Notes: generated from the letters alone by a model not told the origin. Counted from the first letter of the stretch, positions 1 to 7,318 are shown. The stretch: DNA of 9,958 nucleotides from Armatimonadota bacterium (GCA_029777735.1 JAKORR010000805.1:1-9958), one strand, 5' to 3'. Numbers and translations: made by a program.

Positions 1-2214
1 CCGCTGGGTTTGAGGGTGATCGTCAGCACCCGCGATCACTGGGAGGAGGACGTGGCGTTGCTGCAGGGCGACTTCGACGTCGCCGTGGCGGTGCCCGAGA
101 AAGCCCGGGCCCTGTTCGCCCAGAACCCGGCGCTCTTGTCGGTCTTCTCCGTCGTGGTCGCCGACGAGATCCACCTGCTCGCTGATCGCGAGCGCGGTCC
201 CGCTCTCGAGGTGCTGCTGGGCGACTTCCTGACGCTGGGCGACGTGCAGATCCTCGGCCTGACGGCCGCCGTCTCCAATGCCCGGGACCTTGCGGCCTGG
301 CTGAGGGCGCAACCCGTCGAGGAGGCTCTGCGCCCCGTAGAGCTACGCCTGGGCGTGGTAACGGACGGCGAGTTCGTCTACAAGGAGCTGAACGGGGGAC
401 GTTGGGCGCGCGAACCGCTGGCGCATCGTGCCCTGGGCGAGGGCTGGGACGGAGCCGTCGGGGGCTTGGCCCTCGATCTTGCCCGTGCGTCGGAGGCCAC
501 CATCGTGTTCGTGCGCGATCGGCCTTCCGCCAACCGTCTCGCAAGGCTGATCGCGGCCGAGAGCGACCTGCCGGTAGCGCAAGGCCTCGCCACGCGTCTG
601 CAGTCATGCCCAGACACCGCAGCCGTCAACCTCCTCCGCGAGCTGGCCGCCGCCGGGGTCGCCGTGCACCACGCGGACCTGCAGTCGGCCGAGCGGGTCG
701 CTGTCGAGGCGTCACTGGCGGAGGGCGACGTGCTCATCGTGGTGGCGACCTCGAGCCTGGCGCTGGGCGTAAACCTGCCCGCGCGCAACGTCATCATTGA
801 CCCCGTGCAGTGGCGCCAGCCACTGGGAGAGGACGGACGGGCGGCGCAGGGGCCCCTGCCGCTGCCCGATTTCCTGGCCATGGCGGGCAGGGCCGGGCGG
901 CTCAAGTACGGGGAGGCCTTCGGACGCGCGATTCTGGTGGCCGCGACGCCCCTCCAGCGCGATGCCCTCGTCGGCGCCTATGTGGACGCCGAGCTTCCGG
1001 CCCTTGAGCCGGCTCTCCTGAGCCTGGCGGACGAGGACCGCGCCGTGGCGCTGGGCACGGGGCTTTCGGCTGCACAACGAGGCCTAGAGGAAGCGTGGCA
1101 CGGCACCTTTAGTGCACGCCGGCCCAGAGCCGCCGAGGCCGAGGAGGGGTTGAGGCAGGCCGCCCACCGGCTCGCAGAGGCGGGTCTTTTTGATGCCGAC
1201 GGACTGCGACCCACGCCCCGACTGCAGGCTGCGGCGGGCGCCACAATCGACACGGACACGCTGGCATGGCTCGGGCGTTTGGCGGACGGCGATCCCTCCC
1301 AGGCCGATGCCCTGTCGCTCCTCGCTCTGGCCTGCGCCACGCCTTACATGCAGCGCCAGGCCTTCCCGGTGAGCCGTCGCGACCTGCGTGAGCAGGACTA
1401 CGTGCGGGCGCTCTTCGCCCTCGCCGAGGACCGCGGCGCGGGCTCCAGGCTTCTGCGCCAGGTCCTCGAATCGCCCGAGATACCCCTCCTCCGCCGTCAG
1501 CGGGCCGCCGGAATGACCCTGGCGATGAGCGCGTGGGCGAGTTCGCAAGACCGGGCTGAAGTGGAGCAAGCCGTACGCCTGCCGGTGGGGCGTCTCGAGG
1601 CCCTGGCGGGTTCGGCGGCGTGGCTGATGCAGGTCGCAGTGGCAATGGCGGCGGCGACGGGCTGGCCCAAGGCAGCGGTACAGCGGCTTGAGGACGCAGC
1701 GAGGGCGGTAAGGCTGGGGGTAGATCTCAACGCGCCCCCGGAAGCGGCCCCACGCGAGCGGGTCGGGAGCGGGTTGTCGCGGCGCGAGGCGGCGCCCGCC
1801 CCGCCCTCCGCGCAGCCGCCCGCGCGGCTTGAGATCACCCGCACCGATGAGGTCTCGCTGATCCTCGACGAGCGGCATCCCGACACGCTGTGGCTGGAGG
1901 GACGGCACATACCCCTGCGCCCGATGGAGTTCAAGCTCCTGTGGCGTCTGGCCGAGGAGGCCGGCGCCTGCGTGTCCGCCAGGGACCTGGTCAGCTCTAT
2001 CCTAGGCCCTGAGGAATGGATCGGCGCCCACCAGCTCTACCCGCACTTGCGCCGGATCAGAGAGGGAATCCGTGCCAGCGGTGCTGCGGTGGACCCAGCC
2101 AACCTGGTCATGACTGTGCGACGCAGTGGCTTTCGGTTGAATCTGGCCCCAGAGGAGGTGGTGCTGCGCAGGCGCACTAGCCGGCGGGAACCTGCTGGGC
2201 CAAGCGTCGCTTGA
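1..2214 (+). CDS. Ski2/Hel308-like SF2 helicase fused to a C-terminal OmpR/PhoB-type winged helix (5'-partial)
   Basis: The reading frame is open from base 1, so the true start and the Walker A motif lie upstream; the TTG at base 10 is only an internal codon. Residues below count from base 1. Visible helicase motifs are VPEK (motif Ib-like), DEIH (motif II, residues 55-58, bases 163-174), a motif III variant LTAAVSN, ATSSLALGVNLPARN (motif V, bases 745-789) and MAGRAGR (motif VI, bases 880-900). This order and wording match the Ski2/Hel308 branch of ATP-dependent nucleic-acid helicases. Residues about 490-577 resemble the Hel308 helical ratchet domain, ending in a helix-hairpin-helix-like RLGVD. 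A Pro/Ala-rich linker (about 580-612) follows. Residues about 617-716 match the OmpR/PhoB effector domain: LRPMEFKLLWRLAEE, a recognition helix around HLRRIREGIR, and a terminal wing TVRRSGFRLNL. No receiver domain is present. A role in DNA repair, restart or defence is inference; DNA binding by the C-terminus is expected from its fold. Confidence 0.9.
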   Translation, partial: PLGLRVIVSTRDHWEEDVALLQGDFDVAVAVPEKARALFAQNPALLSVFSVVVADEIHLLADRERGPALEVLLGDFLTLGDVQILGLTAAVSNARDLAAWLRAQPVEEALRPVELRLGVVTDGEFVYKELNGGRWAREPLAHRALGEGWDGAVGGLALDLARASEATIVFVRDRPSANRLARLIAAESDLPVAQGLATRLQSCPDTAAVNLLRELAAAGVAVHHADLQSAERVAVEASLAEGDVLIVVATSSLALGVNLPARNVIIDPVQWRQPLGEDGRAAQGPLPLPDFLAMAGRAGRLKYGEAFGRAILVAATPLQRDALVGAYVDAELPALEPALLSLADEDRAVALGTGLSAAQRGLEEAWHGTFSARRPRAAEAEEGLRQAAHRLAEAGLFDADGLRPTPRLQAAAGATIDTDTLAWLGRLADGDPSQADALSLLALACATPYMQRQAFPVSRRDLREQDYVRALFALAEDRGAGSRLLRQVLESPEIPLLRRQRAAGMTLAMSAWASSQDRAEVEQAVRLPVGRLEALAGSAAWLMQVAVAMAAATGWPKAAVQRLEDAARAVRLGVDLNAPPEAAPRERVGSGLSRREAAPAPPSAQPPARLEITRTDEVSLILDERHPDTLWLEGRHIPLRPMEFKLLWRLAEEAGACVSARDLVSSILGPEEWIGAHQLYPHLRRIREGIRASGAAVDPANLVMTVRRSGFRLNLAPEEVVLRRRTSRREPAGPSVA

Positions 2215-2267
2215 GCCCGCGCACGAGTCAAGGGGTTCTCCAATCACGCGCCGGTAAAGTAGACGGC

Positions 2268-2292
2268 GGGAGGTACAATCTCGTACACTCCC
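2268..2292 (+). other. Imperfect inverted repeat downstream of the helicase gene
   Basis: GGGAGGTAC (2268-2276) pairs with GTAC-A-CTCCC (2283-2292): nine base pairs with one bulged A and a six-base loop. It lies 54 bases after the helicase stop codon. It could end the helicase transcript, but no T-run follows, so it does not meet the usual intrinsic-terminator pattern. It may instead be an RNA processing or leader structure. Confidence 0.4.
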
Positions 2293-2368
2293 ATCACGCC
2301 CGGCGAACGGAAGTCAGATCAGCGCCAGCAAGACTCCTTACCGTGTCGCAGGAGACCGACATCCTTGT

Positions 2369-2386
2369 CACTGCACCTCTGCAGTG
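2369..2386 (+). other. Perfect hairpin in the leader of the HAD hydrolase gene
   Basis: CACTGCA (2369-2375) and TGCAGTG (2380-2386) are perfect reverse complements around a four-base loop CCTC. The structure ends 22 bases before the ATG at 2409. It may be an mRNA leader hairpin or a dyad operator for a DNA-binding protein. No T-run follows, so a terminator is unlikely. Confidence 0.45.
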
Positions 2387-2408
2387 CTCCCACCGGGCGA
2401 GACGGACA

Positions 2409-3041
2409 ATGAGCGATAGGAACGACTACAGTAACATCAAGGCCGCTCTGTTTGACATGGACGGCACCCTCACCGACACCTTCAGCCTCTGGGCGGAGTC
2501 GGTGCGTGAGCTGGTGCGGCGCCATTCGGCGCGCATCGTCACGGACGAGGAATACCGGCGGAACTGGTGGGGCAGCGACCCGCGCAGCAAGATACGGGAT
2601 CTGCTGACAAGCGACCCACCTCTGGTAGAGCGATACTACCGGGAGTTGCTGGAGATCCTTATGGACCACGTGCACCTCGTGAGGCCGCTGCCGGGCGCAA
2701 GGGAAGCTGTCGGGCGCCTGCGCCGGCATATCCTCACCGGCGTCATCTCGAACGGGCCGATCGAGTTCATCCGAGCCCAACTCGCCCAGGTGGGCATGTC
2801 AGGCTGGTTCGCCGTCGAAGTGGCCGACGCCGACCCCAAGCCCTCACCGGGCGGCATCCTCAGGGCTTGCGCAAAGTTGGGAATCGAGCCGCACGAGGCC
2901 CTGTTCGTGGGGGACAGCCGCTTTGACCGGGGGGCGGCGGAGGCAGCGGGCTCGCCCCACGTGATAATCCCGGAGGACGCCGACCGCGAAGAGGCGCTGG
3001 CCGAGGTGTTGGAGGCGGTGGAGAGTCCCACCAGGGCGTGA
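2409..3041 (+). CDS. HAD-superfamily hydrolase, phosphoglycolate-phosphatase/beta-phosphoglucomutase-like (subfamily IA)
   Basis: A 210-residue cytoplasmic protein with all four HAD motifs. Motif I is FDMDGTLTD with the nucleophile D16 and the acid/base D18. Motif II is the Ser in VISNG (S114). Motif III is the Lys in DPKPSP (K144). Motif IV is VGDSRFD (D169, D173). A helical insert of about 70 residues between motifs I and II is a C1 cap, placing it in subfamily IA, whose members act on small phosphate esters such as phosphoglycolate or sugar phosphates. The substrate cannot be told from sequence. The frame is open upstream to base 2211, but the ATG at 2409 is preferred: the protein then begins shortly before motif I, as usual in the family, and the 66-residue upstream extension is not protein-like. 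The ribosome-binding site is weak. It is on the same strand as the glycosidase 95 bases downstream and may be co-transcribed with it. Confidence 0.9.
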   Translation: MSDRNDYSNIKAALFDMDGTLTDTFSLWAESVRELVRRHSARIVTDEEYRRNWWGSDPRSKIRDLLTSDPPLVERYYRELLEILMDHVHLVRPLPGAREAVGRLRRHILTGVISNGPIEFIRAQLAQVGMSGWFAVEVADADPKPSPGGILRACAKLGIEPHEALFVGDSRFDRGAAEAAGSPHVIIPEDADREEALAEVLEAVESPTRA

Positions 3042-3085
3042 CGGAGGGCAGGCTCTAGGACCCGGCCACGGCCCTTCCGGTGTTC

Positions 3086-3111
3086 TTGCCCCTGCGGTGG
3101 TGCCGGGGCAA
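3086..3111 (+). other. Hairpin in the spacer before the glycosidase gene
   Basis: TTGCCCC (3086-3092) pairs perfectly with GGGGCAA (3105-3111). Past a single T/C mismatch, a further GC/GC pair closes a six-base GGTGGT loop. It lies 45 bases after the HAD stop and ends 25 bases before the glycosidase ATG, just upstream of its GGAGG ribosome-binding site (3121-3125). No T-run follows. It may protect or regulate the downstream mRNA, or separate expression of the two genes. Confidence 0.45.
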
Positions 3112-3136
3112 CGGCTGAGCGGAGGTTGTTCTGACA

Positions 3137-5548
3137 ATGCTGACGTATCTCGCCTGCGTCCTTGTGCTCTCAGGCCCGGCGGCATGGACCGCCCGAGAAT
3201 ATCCCTTCCGCGACGCCACCTTCAGCGTGGACGAGCGCGGGACGGTGGCCCTGCGGCTGGGTAAGCGCACCGTGATCCGCGCCACACGCCTATGGTTGGC
3301 GGGACCGGACTGGAAGAGCGCGGTGACCGACGCGGGGGAACTGCGGCAGACCGGCGCCCACCAGGGCGGCACCTTCAGCCTCGTGCGCCTGAGGGAGCCC
3401 GTCTCGGGCGGGGAATGGGACGTGACGATTCGCGTCGGCCCCGTGGCGCAGGGACTGGCCGTGAGCTACAGCGCCAAGCCGCTGGCCGAGATGGACATCA
3501 ACGAGTTAGGCATCGTCCTCGACCTGCCCATCGAGCAGTGGAGTGGCAAGCCGGTCCTCCTATGGCCGTCCCAGGAGCTGACCTTTCCGGAGACACTGCC
3601 GACGGACCACCACTTCGCCAGCAACCACTGCGTCGCCGTGGTACTGGGTAGCGGTGCGGAGCGGGTCACGGTGCGCCTGGACAAGCCGGGGTTGGCGAAG
3701 CTCCAGGACTGTCGCAAGTGGCAGGGCGATACCTATCAGTTGACGCTGCCCCTGATACCCGGCTCGGCGCGCGTCAAGCCAGGTGAGGAGTACACGGGAG
3801 GCTTCACACTGATGCCCAAGGACCCTCAGACCTATCGCTCGCTGGCCGCGGCAACGCTGTCCTCGCGCGGGAAGCTCGGAATCCGGGGTGTGCGCGCCTC
3901 GGCGCTTGAGGTGGCGCAGTACGGCAAGCTGGAACTGGCCGTGGACCTGTCAGCGACGTACGAGAACGCCTTCGACCCGGAGCAGATCGACGTGCGGGCT
4001 ATCTTCCAGACACCCTCCGGCGAGACAAGGGAGGTGCCGGCCTTCCTGTGGGCGGGTTTTGAGCGGCAGAAGGTCGGAGAGAGCCTGATCATGGCGCCGA
4101 CAGGACAGGGGGGCTGGCGCGTGCGATTCACGCCGACCACGCCGGGACGTCACAGTTTCCGTGTCGTGGCACGCGACGCTAGCGGGCAGGTTGAGTGGGG
4201 CCCGGGCAGCTTTGAGGCAAAGGCGAGCAAGAGCCACGGGTTTGTCCGCGTGAGCAAGGGCCGGCGCTACTTCTGCTTCGATGACGACACCCCCTACTTC
4301 GCGGTCGGTGAGAACCTGTGCTGGTACAGCGCGGCGCGTCGTACGCTGGACTATGATCTGTGGCTACCCAAGCTGCGGGCAGCAGGCGCTAACTACATCC
4401 GTCTGTGGATGCCGTCGTGGGCCTTTGGGATTGAGTGGGAAAAACCTGGCGTCTACCGGCTTGACCGTGCCTGGGAGCTAGACTACGTGCTGGAGCAGTG
4501 CGAGAAGCTGGGGATCTATGTAAAGCTGTGCCTGGAGAACTTCCGGCGGTTTGATGAGGGGCCGAATCCCTATGATGTGCGCAACGGCGGCCCGTGTGAA
4601 ACCGTGCGGGACTTCTTCGTCAAGCCCGAGGCGCGTAGGCTGTTCAAGCAACGGCTGCGGTATATCGTGGCACGCTGGTCCTACTCGCCTGCGCTCATGG
4701 CCTGGGAGCTGTGGAACGAGATCAACTGTGTGGAGGGTCACAATAGCTACAGTGCAGAAGTGATCGAGTGGTCGCGCGAGATGGCGAGCTACCTGCGGGA
4801 GATTGACCCCAACAGGCACCTGACGGTCAACAGTCTGGGGTCGAGCAACCTGGACGACAGGCTATGGTCACTGCAGGAGATGGACTTCGCGCAGATGCAT
4901 GGCTACTACGGATGGTCGGGCTATGACGAGACGCGCGACATGGCGGCCTTCATCCCCAACTGGCTGGGCAAAATCTCGCACTACGGCAAGCCCTATTTCT
5001 TCGCGGAGTTTGGCGTGATACGCGAGAAGCCGGAGTGCCGCGAGCTGTGCGATCGGGACCGGGAGGGCGTGCACCTGCACAATGGGATGTGGTCAGCGGC
5101 GCTGTCGGGCGCGGCCGGCGGGGCAATGCTCTGGTGGTGGGACAGCTACGTGGAGCCAATGAACCTGTACCCGCGGTTCGCTAGTTTGGCGAGCTTCGCG
5201 GCGGACGTGCCTTGGCACAAGGCAGGCTTAGAGCCAGAAGACCTTGAGCGCCGACCGCGTGACCTGCGGGTGCTCGCCCTGCGGGGGCCGAGGCTGCTGC
5301 TGTTCTGGGCGCAGAACCCGCGGCATACGTGGTGGAACGTTGTACAGGGCGAGAGAATCGACGCAGTGACAGGCGCGGAGATTGTGGTGCGGGACCTGGG
5401 CAAGGGGCCCTACCGGCTGAGACTGTACGACACCTGGGCGAGGCGATACGTGCGAGATGAGCGAGTAACGCCGCAGGCAGGGACGCTGATAATACCCCTT
5501 GGCGCGGTCACAAGGGACGCGGCCGGGAAACTGGAACCGATACGCTGA
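3137..5548 (+). CDS. Exported GH5-type (clan GH-A) glycoside hydrolase with DUF5060-like domain
   Basis: An 803-residue protein. The ATG at 3137 is preceded by GGAGG at 3121-3125 (spacing 11) and gives a short hydrophobic signal peptide (MLTYLACVLVLSGPAAWTA), with probable cleavage near residue 19. Residues about 20-250 form a beta-rich region I do not recognise. Residues about 253-363 resemble DUF5060, the beta-sandwich often placed before family 5-like catalytic domains (pattern: FDPEQIDVRAIF, then a wide gap, then PGRHSFRVVARD). From about 366 to 700 lies a TIM-barrel glycosidase. It contains GANYIRLWM (R422 on strand 2), WELWNEIN with the predicted acid/base E528, MHGYYGW (H588) and KPYFFAEFG with the predicted nucleophile E624. 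The C-terminal 100 residues look like a small beta domain (DAVTGAEIV and DTWARRYV, ending in an IPLG strand). Families with this layout cleave beta-mannans, beta-glucans or related glycans by a retaining mechanism; the exact substrate is not inferable. It acts outside the cytoplasm. Confidence 0.88.
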   Translation: MLTYLACVLVLSGPAAWTAREYPFRDATFSVDERGTVALRLGKRTVIRATRLWLAGPDWKSAVTDAGELRQTGAHQGGTFSLVRLREPVSGGEWDVTIRVGPVAQGLAVSYSAKPLAEMDINELGIVLDLPIEQWSGKPVLLWPSQELTFPETLPTDHHFASNHCVAVVLGSGAERVTVRLDKPGLAKLQDCRKWQGDTYQLTLPLIPGSARVKPGEEYTGGFTLMPKDPQTYRSLAAATLSSRGKLGIRGVRASALEVAQYGKLELAVDLSATYENAFDPEQIDVRAIFQTPSGETREVPAFLWAGFERQKVGESLIMAPTGQGGWRVRFTPTTPGRHSFRVVARDASGQVEWGPGSFEAKASKSHGFVRVSKGRRYFCFDDDTPYFAVGENLCWYSAARRTLDYDLWLPKLRAAGANYIRLWMPSWAFGIEWEKPGVYRLDRAWELDYVLEQCEKLGIYVKLCLENFRRFDEGPNPYDVRNGGPCETVRDFFVKPEARRLFKQRLRYIVARWSYSPALMAWELWNEINCVEGHNSYSAEVIEWSREMASYLREIDPNRHLTVNSLGSSNLDDRLWSLQEMDFAQMHGYYGWSGYDETRDMAAFIPNWLGKISHYGKPYFFAEFGVIREKPECRELCDRDREGVHLHNGMWSAALSGAAGGAMLWWWDSYVEPMNLYPRFASLASFAADVPWHKAGLEPEDLERRPRDLRVLALRGPRLLLFWAQNPRHTWWNVVQGERIDAVTGAEIVVRDLGKGPYRLRLYDTWARRYVRDERVTPQAGTLIIPLGAVTRDAAGKLEPIR

Positions 5549-5561
5549 CACAGCCCCTCGG

Positions 5562-5575
5562 CCCCGGCTTCGGGG
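5562..5575 (+). other. Short GC hairpin between the glycosidase and UroD-like genes
   Basis: CCCCG (5562-5566) and CGGGG (5571-5575) pair around a GCTT loop, 13 bases after the glycosidase stop. Five G/C pairs without a T-run is too little for a terminator call. Read-through into the next gene is likely. Confidence 0.25.
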
Positions 5576-5595
5576 ATGCGTGCGGGCGATCCCTC

Positions 5596-5602
5596 AAGGT
5601 GG
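5596..5602 (+). promoter_or_regulatory. Ribosome-binding site that decides the UroD-like start
   Basis: AAGGTGG closely matches the anti-Shine-Dalgarno complement and lies 8 bases before the TTG at 5611. The alternative GTG start at 5599 falls inside this site, so it could not use it. That favours the TTG, which also gives the family-typical N-terminus MTNRQLF. Confidence 0.6.
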
Positions 5603-5610
5603 CAGGTGTC

Positions 5611-6756
5611 TTGACCAATCGCCAGCTTTTCGTTAGCGCCTTCCATGGCGGAGCGACAGAGATGGTGCCCGTGTACGAGCAGGCCTTCGCCTCCGACGTA
5701 GCCTCGGCCATCCTGGGCCGCGAGGCCTTTACGGGCGCCACCATGCTCCATTACCAGGAAGCCGTCTGGGCTTTGCGCGGCCCGGAGGCCCATCGCGAGT
5801 TCATCGCCCGGGTTGAGCAAGACGTCGTGGAGCTTCACAGGACCCTCGGCTTCGGGGCCATCGCCCAGCCCTGGCTAGGTAGCGCACCCACCAAGCAGGT
5901 CGGCGAGTACGACTTTCTTTATGGGGACCCCGAAGGCGAGTGGTATATCAAGCGCTACGATCCGGAAGCCAAGACCTACGGGACGGTGCAGTACAGACGA
6001 CGGCCGGAGTGGCGTGGTGAGGAGGCGATTCGCGCCGCAGTTGAGGACATGGCCTCCGCGGCGGAGAGCTGGAAGGCCAACGGGGGAGCGGAAGGCACAC
6101 GCAACCATGCGCTGAAGTGGATGGGATTGGCAGGCGACGAGTTCGAGGTGTTGGCTCAGGGGGCAATGCTGACGGTGCCGATCAATGAGGAGTGGCTCAC
6201 GGCCTGCGGGCTGGTGCCTGATCTGGTGGCGGCCTACCTGGACGCGCAGGTCGAACTGGGCCGCCAGCAGATGGAGGTCCAAGGGGCACTGGGCCTGCGG
6301 ATAGTCTGGGGCGGTGGTGACCTGGCGGACAACCGCGGCCCCGTCTATGGCCCGCGCTTCTTCCACGATATCGTGATGCCGCGCTATCGGGTGCTGGCAC
6401 GGCACGCGGAGCGCCTGGGCATGAGGTACCTGTTTCGCAGCGACGGCAACCTATGGCCCATCGCGGACGACCTGTTCGTGGAGGCGGGCCTGCACGGCTT
6501 CGGGGAAATTGACTACGATGCCGGTATGCGTATTCCGGACCTGCAGGAGCGCTACGCGGAGTTGACCTGCTGGGGGAACGTGAGCACTCGGCTGCTGCGC
6601 GACGGGACGCCGGAGCAGGTGAGGCAGGCCGCGGGGGAGATAGTGGAGAAGTGCCGGAGGCGGGGGCGATTGGTGCTGGGGTCGAGCAACACAGTGCTGC
6701 CGGGCACGCCGCCTGAGAATTACAGGGCTCTGCTGGAGGCAGCGCGAGAGAACTGA
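5611..6756 (+). CDS. Uroporphyrinogen-decarboxylase-superfamily protein (corrinoid methyltransferase-like)
   Basis: A 381-residue cytoplasmic protein starting at TTG 5611; a GTG at 5599 would add four residues. The C-terminal half carries the superfamily pattern: VWGGGDLADNRGP, a run of helix FFHDIVMPRYRVLARHAERLG, then LFRSDGNLWPI, GFGEIDYDAGM, CWGNVSTRLL, GTPEQVR and LGSSNTVLPGTPPENY. This matches the UroD/MtaA-type TIM barrel. It is not HemE, because the arginine-rich N-terminal substrate motif of true uroporphyrinogen decarboxylase is absent. In the MtaA/MtbA methyltransferases a His-x-Cys pair plus a later Cys bind zinc; the matching place here reads R276-S-D278, so this metal site is not conserved in its usual form. 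Relatives occur in many copies in environmental bacteria with unassigned methyl-transfer roles. It lies 62 bases after the glycosidase on the same strand and is probably in the same transcript. Substrate and corrinoid partner are unknown. Confidence 0.85.
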   Translation: MTNRQLFVSAFHGGATEMVPVYEQAFASDVASAILGREAFTGATMLHYQEAVWALRGPEAHREFIARVEQDVVELHRTLGFGAIAQPWLGSAPTKQVGEYDFLYGDPEGEWYIKRYDPEAKTYGTVQYRRRPEWRGEEAIRAAVEDMASAAESWKANGGAEGTRNHALKWMGLAGDEFEVLAQGAMLTVPINEEWLTACGLVPDLVAAYLDAQVELGRQQMEVQGALGLRIVWGGGDLADNRGPVYGPRFFHDIVMPRYRVLARHAERLGMRYLFRSDGNLWPIADDLFVEAGLHGFGEIDYDAGMRIPDLQERYAELTCWGNVSTRLLRDGTPEQVRQAAGEIVEKCRRRGRLVLGSSNTVLPGTPPENYRALLEAAREN

Positions 6757-7220
6757 CCACCGTCGAGGGCGACAGCACACATGATTGCCGCCGGTGAGGA
6801 GCTAGCGGGACCTGAGCGAGCGGGTGTTGGGGGGCGGGACCCGCGACGCCACGCCTTCTGGGGCCGGATCTACGGGCTTCCCCTTTGGTCAACCTCGGGT
6901 TGCCCTCCACGGGGAGCGTGGGCTTCAGTAACTTCTCCTGGAGCTACCCGTCCGAGACCTGTGCGAGGGCGACCTGTTCTCTTCCGCTGGCACTGGATGT
7001 GGCCTACTTCGTGCCGCTCTAGCACATCGTCTGCACCTGTAAGACTTTGCTTCAGGTTTTTGAACACACGCGGAGCGAGGCTCGCCTCTCGGAGCTGTTC
7101 TCGGGGGGACAAGAGAATTCAAGGCTGCTATCCGGGCTCTGTGGGAGGCTCTGGGAGATCTGCTCACCACCCGCGTGACAACGGCGCAGAGGCGGGAGGC
7201 ACCTTTTCGCCCTTGAGGAC

Positions 7221-7249
7221 TTGCGGGCCGTGGTCGCATCCTGGATAAT
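7221..7249 (+). promoter_or_regulatory. Candidate sigma-70-type promoter of the exported hydrolase
   Basis: TTGCGG (7221-7226) and GATAAT (7244-7249) are separated by exactly 17 bases. The -10 box matches the consensus at five of six positions, the -35 box at three of six. Transcription would begin near 7256, giving a leader of about 63 bases that contains the hairpin at 7287-7306. Confidence 0.4.
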
Positions 7250-7286
7250 CACCAGTGGCAGGGGCAAGGAGACCTGCAGAGGGCTG

Positions 7287-7306
7287 AGGCGACGGGGCAG
7301 TCGCCT
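7287..7306 (+). other. Perfect hairpin abutting the ribosome-binding site of the exported hydrolase
   Basis: AGGCGAC (7287-7293) pairs perfectly with GTCGCCT (7300-7306) around a six-base GGGGCA loop. The possible Shine-Dalgarno AGAGGTG begins on the very next base (7307), and the ATG follows at 7319. The stem could influence ribosome access or mRNA stability. It is GC-rich and not followed by a T-run. Confidence 0.45.
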
Positions 7307-7318
7307 AGAGGTGTTCAT

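Larger units (their letters stand above)
6757..7318 (+). other. 562-base stretch without a supported gene
   Basis: Open frames exist on both strands, as expected at this GC content. None has a good start, a ribosome-binding site or a recognisable domain; the longest, at 6781-7248 on the plus strand, is rich in Arg, Ser, Pro and Gly and looks non-coding. Two plus-strand stretches read somewhat more like protein but in different frames: near 6925 (VGFSNFSWSYPSE) and near 7130-7210 (ALWEALGDLLTTRV, then a stop). They could be remnants of decayed genes, but nothing identifiable remains. The last 100 bases hold the candidate promoter and leader hairpin of the downstream hydrolase. Confidence 0.5.

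Noticed and set aside
1084..1908. Long minus-strand open frame of 274 codons inside the helicase gene
   Set aside because: It lies antisense to a gene with clear helicase motifs, its product is low-complexity and rich in Arg, Gly and Pro, and such frames are expected at high GC.
2274..2279. TACAAT as a -10 box for the HAD gene
   Set aside because: No acceptable -35 box lies 16-18 bases upstream, and the bases are part of the hairpin at 2268-2292.
2211..2408. Upstream TTG start for the HAD gene, overlapping the helicase stop
   Set aside because: It would add 66 residues unlike any HAD N-terminus and run through two inverted repeats; the ATG at 2409 fits the family length.
5562..5575. Rho-independent terminator after the glycosidase gene
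   Set aside because: Only five pairs and no T-run follow, so it is kept only as a low-confidence hairpin.
5611..6756. HemE (true uroporphyrinogen decarboxylase)
   Set aside because: The conserved N-terminal arginine-rich motif of HemE is missing and the C-terminal motifs fit the methyltransferase-like branch.
6197..6910. Minus-strand open frame of 237 codons across the UroD-like gene end
   Set aside because: A shadow of the opposite coding strand, with a proline/arginine/serine-rich product and no motif.
6781..7248. Plus-strand open frame of 155 codons in the large gap
   Set aside because: No ribosome-binding site, no recognisable domain, a composition dominated by Arg, Ser, Pro and Gly, and no support from neighbouring genes.
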